Shown here piece by piece: positions 26,678 through 34,383 of a stretch of DNA of 64,000 nucleotides; within the stretch, counting starts at the first letter, position 1; each line of letters starts with the position of its first letter. Location of the stretch: contig NZ_CAMLFY010000011.1 in NCBI RefSeq assembly GCF_946479415.1, forward strand, positions 1 to 64,000, given 5' to 3'. This DNA is from an uncultured Shinella sp. (GTDB taxonomy: Bacteria; Pseudomonadota; Alphaproteobacteria; Rhizobiales; Rhizobiaceae). The notes under the pieces are model-generated. The model ran no database searches, was not told where the DNA came from, and was given only the letters and a program-made list of their open reading frames with translations. A program made the translations under genes and the position numbers.

Positions 26678-26728
26678 TACCGGAACTAATAAATTTAGAC
26701 CATTGACTAATAATTATTAGTTCCGGTA
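26678..26728. promoter_or_regulatory. Double palindromic operator between lacI-type gene and phyH
   Basis: Site 1 is CTAATAAATTTAG (26686-26698, imperfect) and site 2 is CTAATAATTATTAG (26707-26720, a perfect 14-bp palindrome). Their centres are about 21.5 bases apart, two helical turns. In addition 15-base arms, 26678-26692 and 26714-26728, form a perfect long inverted repeat with 21 bases between. Both starts lie within 50 bases. This looks like the LacI-family repressor's operator, though the AT-only centre differs from the CG centre common in this family. Confidence 0.65.
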
Positions 26729-26758
26729 GCCTCATCGTAATTGGGAGGAGACAAACGG

Positions 26759-27595
26759 ATGAACACGAAGCCGGCATTCAAATACGACATGGCCGCACAG
26801 GCTGCGCAGTTGGCGGAGGACGGCATCATCGGGCTGAAGGGCGCGTTTACGCCCGAATGGGCCGACGAGATGCGCGAAGACATGATGACCGCCTTCTGGT
26901 CGGCGATCCAGAGACCCGGCGGAGCCGTCGGCCGCGGACCACGCCGCTGGTACGTCGAAATCCACCCGGAAGCCTTTCGGGGTTTCGCCGATCTCATTAC
27001 CCATCCCTGGGTGGTCGATGTCTGCAGCAATATACTGGGTCCGGAATACCAGATCGTGGAAATCGGCCTGGACGTGCCCTTCCAGGGCGCGAAATACCAG
27101 CCATGGCACCGCGACTTCCCCTCGCCCAGCGACACCTACCGCGACAGGAAAATTACGTCGCTCGCCTTCAACCTCACCGGCGTGGACGTCACCGAGGATA
27201 TGGGACCTTTCGAAATCGCACCCGGCACGCAATATGACGATGGGCGCGAATGGAAGCATGCAATGTTCCCCGACAAAGCTTTATGGGGCCGTTTCCAGGA
27301 CCGTGCGACACGAAAATATCCCCAGCGCGGCGATATTTCCTGCCGTTCCGCCCTGACCGTTCATCGCGGTACGGAGCACCAATCGCCCATCGCCCGCCCG
27401 GTCATGGTGCTGGGTGTCGATGCACCGGGCGTGGGACATGCCGAACTTCACGACATGATGGTTACCCGGGCCTGGTATGATGCGCTGCCGGAGATCGGCA
27501 AGAAACATCTCGTCTGCCGTGTCGTCGATGAACTCGTGCCGATCACGCAGAAGCACGACATCGAGGGGCTGGTCATGGGATCGGATCCGACGTAA
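26759..27595 (+). CDS. Phytanoyl-CoA dioxygenase (PhyH) family protein
   Basis: 278 residues of the Fe(II)/2-oxoglutarate dioxygenase superfamily. The HxD iron motif is in WHRDF and the distal histidine probably in LTVHRGTEH; an arginine following it (ARPVMVL) could bind 2-oxoglutarate. Start at 26759 has GGGAGGAG 8 bases upstream. It would hydroxylate an unknown small substrate in the cytoplasm. Control by the divergent LacI-type protein suggests induction by a sugar or similar molecule. No transport or further catabolic genes adjoin, and the gene ends at a strong terminator. Confidence 0.8.
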   Translation: MNTKPAFKYDMAAQAAQLAEDGIIGLKGAFTPEWADEMREDMMTAFWSAIQRPGGAVGRGPRRWYVEIHPEAFRGFADLITHPWVVDVCSNILGPEYQIVEIGLDVPFQGAKYQPWHRDFPSPSDTYRDRKITSLAFNLTGVDVTEDMGPFEIAPGTQYDDGREWKHAMFPDKALWGRFQDRATRKYPQRGDISCRSALTVHRGTEHQSPIARPVMVLGVDAPGVGHAELHDMMVTRAWYDALPEIGKKHLVCRVVDELVPITQKHDIEGLVMGSDPT

Positions 27596-27633
27596 GCCGA
27601 TCGCGACCGGGGTGCTGCCCCGCCGTTTAGGAT

Positions 27634-27664
27634 GTGGAGCCGCCATCCGCGGCTCCACTTTTCT
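27634..27664 (+). terminator. Rho-independent terminator after phyH
   Basis: GTGGAGCCG (27634-27642) pairs with CGGCTCCAC (27650-27658) and is followed by TTTTCT. It lies between convergent genes. Confidence 0.75.
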
Positions 27665-27665
27665 G

Positions 27666-28568
27666 TCAACGCTGGGTGATCACGGCAGCTTCGTCGTCAT
27701 CGCGCTGCCGGCCGCCGAGAGCTGCGGCGGCGGACGCGACGAAGGCGCCGACAAGCAGCGAAAGCGCACCCAACATGGCGACCGTCGCCGCTGACTTCCG
27801 GGCCTCTTCTGCAGTCTGCAAGGCAGCGTTCTTGGCGTCTTCGATTTGCTGGAGCACCTGGTCCACCCTGGTGCGTGCGTCCTCAGGCGTCACACCGGCA
27901 CGGGAAGCGACGATAGCGGCGATATATGCGCGATCGGCCTCCGATACCTCACCCTTGACAGCGCCCTGCATCAGAATGCGCGAGACTTCTGTTGCCGCCG
28001 CAGCATTGTCCGATTGTGCTCGCGCCGAGATATCCTGCGGGCGAAGGAGCAAGTCCGTGAAGTAGCCCGTGGCAAGGTCCGGCGTTTCGTTTTCGCCCGC
28101 AGCGGCCGTTGCCGCGGCTCCTGCGGTTGCAGTCGCCGCTACGGTGGATGCCGCCTGAACGCCCGTGCCGACCAAGGAGGTAAAGGCTGAACTTGCAATG
28201 CCCGCCACGACGACGGTGGCCAGCGCCCAACTCAGAAATCCATGCGCCGTGTCGCGAAAAAACACTTCGTCCGTATGGACGCCGGCCCATTTCGTGCGCA
28301 GGCGCCCGGTGAGGTAACCACCGAACGCCGATGACAGCCATTGCACGACAACCAGCCAGATGGCAGCCGTCACGCTCACGGCGGTAAACGAGGCGCTTTC
28401 CCCAGCCCAGGGCGAGACCATGGATAGTCCGACACCGGATCCGAGAAGAAGAAGCAGGATCGTCATGGCGGATGCGGCCACGGCGCCGCCGAACACCGGC
28501 CCCCACGCCACCGCCGGCACATTCGATTCGACGCCGGCATCGGAAACACCAGTCGTGTAAACAGCCAT
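27666..28568 (-). CDS. Membrane protein of unknown function
   Basis: 300 residues. Hydrophobic segments near residues 25-50, 65-85, 110-135 and 262-285 predict about four membrane spans. A long Ala/Glu-rich region (VSEADRAYIAAIVASRAGVT to KNAALQTAEEARKSAA) between the third and last span is predicted to be helical or coiled and probably lies outside the membrane. The C-terminal tail is charged. I do not recognise a characterised family, although similar 300-residue proteins with a double-glycine rich N-terminal span occur in rhizobia. It is preceded by a 25-codon membrane peptide gene on the same strand, 9 bases away. Confidence 0.65.
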   Translation of the reverse strand: MAVYTTGVSDAGVESNVPAVAWGPVFGGAVAASAMTILLLLLGSGVGLSMVSPWAGESASFTAVSVTAAIWLVVVQWLSSAFGGYLTGRLRTKWAGVHTDEVFFRDTAHGFLSWALATVVVAGIASSAFTSLVGTGVQAASTVAATATAGAAATAAAGENETPDLATGYFTDLLLRPQDISARAQSDNAAAATEVSRILMQGAVKGEVSEADRAYIAAIVASRAGVTPEDARTRVDQVLQQIEDAKNAALQTAEEARKSAATVAMLGALSLLVGAFVASAAAALGGRQRDDDEAAVITQR

Positions 28569-28577
28569 TGCCGCCTC

Positions 28578-28655
28578 CTATCGCATGAAGAGAACGAGCA
28601 GGATGACGATCGGCAGGGGGATGCCCAGCAGCCAGAGAAGAATACCGCGACCCAT
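28578..28655 (-). CDS. 25-residue hydrophobic membrane peptide
   Basis: A complete small ORF: MGRGILLWLLG at the start, a single hydrophobic span containing IPLPIVILLVLF, and a C-terminal Arg. A GGAG lies 8 bases upstream of the ATG at 28655, and the stop is 9 bases before the start of the larger membrane protein gene, so the two may be co-expressed. Very short single-span proteins of this composition are found in many Alphaproteobacteria (recalled pattern, not searched). Function unknown; it could be a subunit or regulator of the neighbouring membrane protein. Confidence 0.6.
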   Translation of the reverse strand: MGRGILLWLLGIPLPIVILLVLFMR

Positions 28656-28811
28656 TTTCAGACTCCATCTTTTCAGTAAGTGAACGACACTCAACAAACT
28701 GAAATTACGGGCGGAAGTTCCTTCTCCAATTGCATTCCATCGGTCGTGTCGAAACGGCAGGCTCGAAACACTCGCACCTGCCGCGATTTCTCACCATCTG
28801 AGGTCGGCGGA

Positions 28812-29708
28812 TCAGGTCTTTTTTTCGCTCGCTTCGTAAATCTCGTCGATCGTGCGGCTGAGACTGGCATCGAACTCGGCATCCGCCATCGTTACGCGCA
28901 GATCCTCCGTCAGGGCGCGGGAAAAGCTGGCGATCATGCCATGGTTGCGGCTCAGCCTTTCGCAGGCATCCGCACGGCTATATCCACCCGACAAGGCCAC
29001 GACGCGCAAAACGGCCTTGTGCTCGACCAGCGGCTTGTAGAAATCCGCGACCGTCGGGATGGTGAGCTTGAGCATGACCTGAACGCCCGCCGGCAAGGCA
29101 TCGAGTTCACGGGCAATTTCGTCGCGCAGGATGGATTCGGCTTCCTGCTTGGTCGGGCTTTTAATGGAGACCTCGGGTTCGATGATCGGGATAAGACCGT
29201 GCGCGAGAATCTGCCGGCCGATTTCGAACTGTTGTTTCACGACCGCGGCGATACCCGCCCTGTCGGCCGTTGCGATCACCGAACGCATCTTGGTGCCGAA
29301 CACGCCCTTCTGCACAGCCCGCGCAAGCAGGCTGTCGAGATCGGGCATCGGCTTCATGATCTGCACGCCGTTCTCTTCAGCGGCGAGACCTTTGTCGATT
29401 TTGAGAAAAGGCACGACGCCCCGGTCTTCCCAGAGATAGGAAGGTACCGGTTTGCCGTTGGCGTCGCCGTCCATCGTCTTTTCGAACAGGATGGCGCCAA
29501 TCACCTTGGCGGCCGAAAAGGCAGGTGCGGTCATGATGCGCACGCGCATGTCATGCATGAGGCGGAACATCGCCTCGTCACCATCATAGTCGGAATCGGC
29601 GATGCCATAGAGCCTCAATGCACCGGGGGTCGATCCGCCGCTCTGGTCGAGTGCGGCAATGAAACCAGCCTTTCCGGCCATCTGAGACATCATTCTGGGG
29701 TCTGCCAT
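28812..29708 (-). CDS. fda: Fructose-bisphosphate aldolase, class I (bacterial Fda type)
   Basis: 298 residues, close to the 296 of the Staphylococcus class I enzyme. Shared landmarks are GFIAALDQSGGSTPGALRLYG, MHDMRVRIMTAPAF, IIEPEVSIKSPT, the Schiff-base lysine in VMLKLTIPT and VVALSGGYSR. It cleaves fructose 1,6-bisphosphate to dihydroxyacetone phosphate and glyceraldehyde 3-phosphate, or the reverse, without a metal. It follows the SerC-SerA fusion gene on the same strand but after a strong terminator, so it is probably a separate unit. The metabolic link, triose phosphate toward 3-phosphoglycerate and serine, is suggestive. Confidence 0.92.
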   Translation of the reverse strand: MADPRMMSQMAGKAGFIAALDQSGGSTPGALRLYGIADSDYDGDEAMFRLMHDMRVRIMTAPAFSAAKVIGAILFEKTMDGDANGKPVPSYLWEDRGVVPFLKIDKGLAAEENGVQIMKPMPDLDSLLARAVQKGVFGTKMRSVIATADRAGIAAVVKQQFEIGRQILAHGLIPIIEPEVSIKSPTKQEAESILRDEIARELDALPAGVQVMLKLTIPTVADFYKPLVEHKAVLRVVALSGGYSRADACERLSRNHGMIASFSRALTEDLRVTMADAEFDASLSRTIDEIYEASEKKT

Positions 29709-29863
29709 ACGATCCTCCCTGCTCTGCGCTGGCGTCCATTTTCACTCTAACCTGCACGCGCAGAGATCAAAATAGAAGAGGAAATAACTCGGGGAGGCCA
29801 CGCCTTGCCATTTCAAGTGCCTCCATCGAGGCGTTTTCGACCAAATAACGCAGCACCGCCCCG

Positions 29864-29903
29864 GAGAATTTAAAGCCCGGCTGCAGGAATTGCAGCCGGG
29901 CTT
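29864..29903 (-). terminator. Rho-independent terminator after the SerC-SerA fusion gene
   Basis: AAGCCCGGCTGCA (29873-29885) and TGCAGCCGGGCTT (29891-29903) form a perfect 13-bp stem with a 5-nt loop. On the minus strand it is followed by TTTAAATTC, a partial T-run. Confidence 0.75.
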
Positions 29904-29910
29904 AAGTACA

Positions 29911-32880
29911 TCAATCCCGTGCGGCTGGCGCCAGCAATCCGGTACGTCTGAGAACATCGTGCTGCTTCAGGATGCTGTCGGTCAGCGTCTTGCGGTAGCG
30001 TTCGACGAGGCGCGCAAGGTGCGCTTCGTCCTGAACCACATCGAGCGCACCGACGATTGCGGCAATCGTTTCGCTCGCTGTGCGAAGTTCATCCAGCACG
30101 GCCGCATCCCCGACAAGGCGGGCGAGGTCAGCGCGCGTGACCTGACCGATCCCCACGGGCGTGCGCGGACCCTTCGAGAGATAACCCTCCGGCAGATCAC
30201 CCTTTAGGTTCGTCACGACACGGTTGCGGATGGCATCGAGCAGCTGATCGACGGCCTGCTTGGCGCCGGCGACCCGCGTCGGGTGGTCGGTATCCGCGGC
30301 CGCGTGGGGCAGCAGTTCGAGCTTGTCGGCATGAACCGGCAGCAGCGAGAGGTAAGGCTTCATCGGTCCGGTCGCACCTTCCGCACCCTTGAAGATATCC
30401 GCGTCGATGGCGGCGTGCCGGACCTTTCCGGAAGTCAGCGCCTCATCGAGTGCCGCGACATTGACCAGCTCGCCCCGGTCGTAGTTGAGCAGCACGGCGC
30501 GGTCGTTGAGCGCGGAAAGAACCGCGCGATCCACCAGTCCGGCATTCGAGAAAATGCCGGTGGCGGGATCCTGGCGGCCAAGACCGAGGTGAATGGAAAT
30601 GACATCCGCGCCGGTGGCGGCGGCAACCGGCGTCTCGGCGTATTCATAGCCTTCGGCGAGAATGTTCTCACGATGGGCGGGACGCGCATAGACGACGACG
30701 TCCATGTGGAAAGCCTTGGCGATGCGGGCCAGTTCGCGGCCGATATTGCCGTAGCCGAGAATGGCGATTTTCTTGCCTTCGAGCTTTTCCGTCGGATATT
30801 CCGCGAGGTTCTTACCCGTATCGAAATCGCCGTTGACGACACGCTCATGAAGAACACCGACCGGCAGATCCGGTGTCACCTTCAAAAGCGCCTTGGCTGC
30901 CATCTGCGCCGTTGCACGGCTGTTGATGCCGGGCGTGTTCATGAGCGGCGCTTCGCCGCCCTCGCCGTTGCCGCCACCCCACGATGCGGAGCCCATATTG
31001 CCGGTTCCCGTGCCGATGCGCACGCCGCCCAGCCGGAACTTCGCGCCGGCCGGAATGAACGTCGCAGCGGCGATCACCGCGTCGTATTGCCCCTCGCCCG
31101 CTTCGGCCAGAAGCTCATCCGACGTGCTCAGATGCGGCTGATAGAAGAAGTGGACCTTGCCGTCGTCTGCCGCAGCTACGGACGTTACCGACCCTTCATG
31201 GAAGACACCGCCCTTTTCGGCGATGTAGCCGGCCAGTTCGCTGTGATCGAGGCGGCCGTCCGCGCCGAAGCGCAGGCCGATCGCATCCGCGATCAGCACC
31301 TTGACCGTGCCTTCGCGCACGCCTTCCGCGGCACCGCGGCCGGCATCCGCGTATTCGACCCCGCTGCCACGCCGCTCGAGCTCTTCCTCGAGCACGACGA
31401 TCTTGGCGCGCAGATAGGCGTATTTCAGGTTTTCGAGCAGCGCGGTGATGTCGGAGGGTTCGCGGATACCGCCAACCCAGGCGCGATAATCGCCAGGCGT
31501 ACCGGGGAACGCATTGACGTAGCGTGCGGCATCAAGACCTTTTTCGTACGCCCCATTGGGATGCGTCACGCCCTCATAGCCGAGCAATTGTTTGGACCGC
31601 GCGATGATGCGGGCGTGCAAATCCGACGACGAGACAGGATCGTCATTGACCTTGAGCAGGGTCACCGCCGCGCCGCGCCGGGCCTCCTCCGAAACGACCA
31701 GGCTGAAGAGCGGATTGCGGCCGACCCATTCGTTCACCACTTCGCGATTGGCGGCGGAGCGCTTGTTCAGCTCGATGACCGAACCGACACGGCGCTCGGT
31801 CTGCATGAGACCGAAGGTCGTTTCAGCAAAGGCGAGCGCGCTGTAGGTGTTGATGACACCGCCGAGCATGCGGTCTTCCTGCGCGTCATAGAAGGGACCG
31901 GCATCGACCGAGCGCTTGCTGCTGAGCGGCTGCTTGGGATCAAGCGGCGGGGCGATCTTCAGCTGGCGCGGAATGGCCCAGGACGGATTGCTCTGGTTGC
32001 GTTCGATGAGCGAAAGGGCGGAAGGGGTGAAGGATGCGACGAAATAGCCGGAAATGCCGCCGATCGCCTTCTGAAAAGGCATGAACAGGCAGCACTTCGC
32101 CATCACGGCACGAACGGTTTCCGGCGACCAGGGCATGGCGCCGAGCATCGACGTGGCGTCGAACACGGCATGACGGTTTTCCGGATCACCATCCAGCCAG
32201 GCCAGAAGCTCGTTGATTTCCTCATTGGTATAGGAATTCGCCCCCGTCGTCTCATGCCCCACGCCGACGAAAACGGAAATGCCAAGCTCGGCGAGCGTCT
32301 TGGCCGAGGGAATAGCCCCCTCCTTCTCGGCGAAATGGATGCGGTTCTCGTCACCCTTTTCGGCAAAGCGGTGCATCTCGATGAGCTGCGTCGCCCAGGA
32401 CTGACGGAAGAAGCCGGACGCGCCCGCCTCGCTGCCTTCGGGGCGCGGCGTATCGACATAAACGCGCTGGTCCGCATCATTGGCATTCAGAAGATGCTGG
32501 ACGCAGACCGTGTAGCCGCTATGGCCACCGCCGAGACCAACGGCGATGCGGTTCGACTTCGGAAACTCGAAATAGCGATGGATCGCCCGCATCATGTCGA
32601 GAAGGATTTTATCCGCCGGATAGCCACGGTGCATGCTGCGCGAAAGTTCCGCGGTGGAGAAGGCACCGATGTCCTTGCCCGTATCGTCGAATTTCCGATA
32701 GGTCGCTTCGATCCAGCGGTCGAACTCGTAACGGCGGCGACGGCTGTCGACTTCGTCCAGCGTGGCATCGGTAATCGGTCCGACCCCGAAGAACGGGTTC
32801 GAAGGGATCGACGGCGCACCGTCCTTCGTCAACTCGAGCGCCTTCAGCCGCTGCGCCTGCAAGTCTTCATTCGAAATCAT
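29911..32880 (-). CDS. Fused phosphoserine aminotransferase-like / D-3-phosphoglycerate dehydrogenase-like protein
   Basis: 989 residues in one frame. The N-terminal half (about 1-500) is a fold-type I class V aminotransferase resembling SerC: GLGGGHSGYTV (115-124), VFDATSMLG with the PLP-ring aspartate (Asp241) and the PLP lysine in PFQKAIGGISG (Lys271). The C-terminal half (about 510-989) is a D-2-hydroxyacid dehydrogenase: NAD motif ILGYGNIGRELARI near 703, substrate arginine in LNYDRGELVN near 800, and catalytic histidine in LLPHAAADT near 858. The two activities would make phosphohydroxypyruvate from 3-phosphoglycerate and transaminate it to phosphoserine. The fusion is unusual; a different hydroxy acid/oxo acid pair is possible. 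Confidence 0.8.
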   Translation of the reverse strand: MISNEDLQAQRLKALELTKDGAPSIPSNPFFGVGPITDATLDEVDSRRRRYEFDRWIEATYRKFDDTGKDIGAFSTAELSRSMHRGYPADKILLDMMRAIHRYFEFPKSNRIAVGLGGGHSGYTVCVQHLLNANDADQRVYVDTPRPEGSEAGASGFFRQSWATQLIEMHRFAEKGDENRIHFAEKEGAIPSAKTLAELGISVFVGVGHETTGANSYTNEEINELLAWLDGDPENRHAVFDATSMLGAMPWSPETVRAVMAKCCLFMPFQKAIGGISGYFVASFTPSALSLIERNQSNPSWAIPRQLKIAPPLDPKQPLSSKRSVDAGPFYDAQEDRMLGGVINTYSALAFAETTFGLMQTERRVGSVIELNKRSAANREVVNEWVGRNPLFSLVVSEEARRGAAVTLLKVNDDPVSSSDLHARIIARSKQLLGYEGVTHPNGAYEKGLDAARYVNAFPGTPGDYRAWVGGIREPSDITALLENLKYAYLRAKIVVLEEELERRGSGVEYADAGRGAAEGVREGTVKVLIADAIGLRFGADGRLDHSELAGYIAEKGGVFHEGSVTSVAAADDGKVHFFYQPHLSTSDELLAEAGEGQYDAVIAAATFIPAGAKFRLGGVRIGTGTGNMGSASWGGGNGEGGEAPLMNTPGINSRATAQMAAKALLKVTPDLPVGVLHERVVNGDFDTGKNLAEYPTEKLEGKKIAILGYGNIGRELARIAKAFHMDVVVYARPAHRENILAEGYEYAETPVAAATGADVISIHLGLGRQDPATGIFSNAGLVDRAVLSALNDRAVLLNYDRGELVNVAALDEALTSGKVRHAAIDADIFKGAEGATGPMKPYLSLLPVHADKLELLPHAAADTDHPTRVAGAKQAVDQLLDAIRNRVVTNLKGDLPEGYLSKGPRTPVGIGQVTRADLARLVGDAAVLDELRTASETIAAIVGALDVVQDEAHLARLVERYRKTLTDSILKQHDVLRRTGLLAPAARD

Positions 32881-33187
32881 CGGGCCGTTTCCTCTCCTGG
32901 TCAGATCCGCTCTGCGGACTACTCCTCCCTAAGATTGGACAAATCCAAACGCCGTGCGAACAGGATTTGAGACTTGGTTTCACTCAGTTGCGACATCGGC
33001 ACGAAACATCCGATCTGTCGCAGCCTTTCGCGTGATGTTGGATCCATGCCCACGTCAATTCCTATCCCGGCCCGATCTTTATCTGGACTGCCGGATGGAT
33101 ATCGGCAAAATCGCCGCATAGTCGTGGAAATCACAACCCGCACCGCGCATACATGCTTGGAAAAATCCGGAAAGCAGAAGGCATTAC
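32881..33187. other. 307-base divergent intergenic region
   Basis: No gene seen. An inverted repeat TTGGA-CAAA-TCCAA (32935-32948) lies about 55 bases before the minus-strand fusion gene and could be an operator. The right part leads to the lower-GC immunity-like gene; GCAGAAGG just before 33188 is a weak ribosome-binding site. Confidence 0.35.
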
Positions 33188-33622
33188 ATGAAGTACGACA
33201 ATGATGACGCATCGAAATTCCTGATGTCTTTTTTCGATGAAATGACGGCCTGGGGAAATCAGATTATTGCCTGGTTCGATAGGGAGAAGGGTAGCTTGGG
33301 GGATCATCATCAAGCTGCCCATGAGGCATTGGCGAAGATTTACGGTTCCTATCTCACGGACCGCGAGCGCAAGACGGGTCGTGTGGCGCATATGTCATTC
33401 TCCCTCGGGCAGCCGGACTATGACAAATCGATTGAAGTCATAAGCGATGTCAGCCGGCCCACGGCGTCATCTTTCCTGCTCGAAACGACACGAGCCTTTC
33501 CTGTCGGGAATTACACTGAACGCTATCGATATAAGCTCGTCGTCAAAGACGGCGCTTTGCGGCTCGACAAGAAGGAGCGCTATAGCCAAATCAAGAACAA
33601 ATGGATCGGCGAGATCATTTGA
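33188..33622 (+). CDS. Probable NTF2-fold immunity protein, orphan
   Basis: 144 residues. The segment IYGSYLTDRERKTGR followed by SFSLGQPDYD matches the pattern I recall for NTF2-fold immunity proteins of polymorphic toxin systems (YLTxKERKxGR then a PPEYD-like turn), and the C-terminus (ERYRYKLVVKDGALRLDKKE) fits the last strands of that fold. Such proteins neutralise a cognate toxin in the cytoplasm. No toxin, Rhs or CdiA gene is nearby, so it would be an orphan. Its lower GC content and AT-rich codons suggest acquisition by transfer. Followed by a strong hairpin. Confidence 0.55.
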   Translation: MKYDNDDASKFLMSFFDEMTAWGNQIIAWFDREKGSLGDHHQAAHEALAKIYGSYLTDRERKTGRVAHMSFSLGQPDYDKSIEVISDVSRPTASSFLLETTRAFPVGNYTERYRYKLVVKDGALRLDKKERYSQIKNKWIGEII

Positions 33623-33703
33623 AGGCGCGTAATCGCGCATGTCCTCGCATTTCATCTGAAGTATCGCGAACTTAGAACATTCCCAAATTCGTCTCCTAAA
33701 AAT

Positions 33704-33750
33704 CGACCGCAAAAGTCCGCCATTCGAAGGGGGACTTTTGCGGTCGCGTT
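33704..33750. terminator. Strong, probably bidirectional hairpin
   Basis: CGACCGCAAAAGTCC (33704-33718) and GGACTTTTGCGGTCG (33732-33746) form a perfect 15-bp stem. A TTTT follows on the plus strand and ATTTTTAG on the minus strand. It ends the immunity-like gene and isolates the next operon. Confidence 0.7.
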
Positions 33751-33918
33751 TTGCGCGGCGTCGCTTTTGTGTGCGCCCAGACGAAAGCCAGCGGAGCGGC
33801 CCACGCCACAAGGAATGGATGCATGAAGAGCAGCCACCTCCATCAGTAATATGTAAATTTGGGTGAGTTGAGTGGCATCGCCCTTGAAAGCACCAATGAA
33901 GTGCTTTATATATTTTGC

Positions 33919-34383
33919 ATGGTCACGAAGTTCACATCGACGCTCAGACTCGACCTTCAGCCAACGCAGGAGATGCGTCAGGCGCTCGACGACACGCTCT
34001 TTGCCTATCAGCAGGCAATGGCAATTCTGGACCTTACCCAGGGCGCCAATGTCGTGGCGCTGCATCAGGCAGCCTATGAGGAAATCCGGGCCACCACTGG
34101 CCTGCCTTCGCGGCTCGCGACGCTTGCGCTGCGCGATCACGGCCGCCGCAGGCAAGGAGAGGTCGTTACGGATATTCCGCTCGATTCAAAACTCTTTGCT
34201 GTCAAAGGTCCCGACAGCGTCAGCATTGCCACCCTGACCGGCCGTATCGTGTTGCCCTATGCGGCGCGTGGCTACAGCGAAGGCTGGTCCGACTTTGCAG
34301 AGGCAAGGCTCGTCTTTGCCGGTTCATCCATCTGTCTTTACGCCGGCATTCAGGCCAGCGTCCCACCGAAGAAGGAGGCTTCC
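33919..34383 (+). pseudogene. TnpB (IS200/IS605 OrfB) N-terminal domain remnant, in frame with pspA
   Basis: 155 codons from the ATG at 33919, with no stop before the PspA part. The product reads like the N-terminal wedge/REC part of TnpB proteins: LRLDLQPTQEMRQALDDT, then AAYEEIRATTGLPSRLATLA, then LFAVKGPDSVSIATLTGRI, then ARLVFAGSSICLYA. The match ends just where the RuvC nuclease domain should begin (after ASVPPKKEAS), so no nuclease is encoded. It may be a decayed element or a retained RNA/DNA-binding domain. An AAGGAGG at its end serves pspA, but a fused TnpB-N/PspA protein of 369 residues is equally encodable. Confidence 0.6.

Noticed and set aside
30283..32970. An 895-codon plus-strand open frame
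   Set aside because: It lies wholly antisense to the SerC-SerA fusion gene, whose motifs are clear. Long antisense frames are expected in high-GC DNA and the product has no recognisable domain.
33859..34383. An active IS200/IS605 element
   Set aside because: No RuvC domain, no tnpA and no recognisable left/right end hairpins; only an N-terminal remnant is present.
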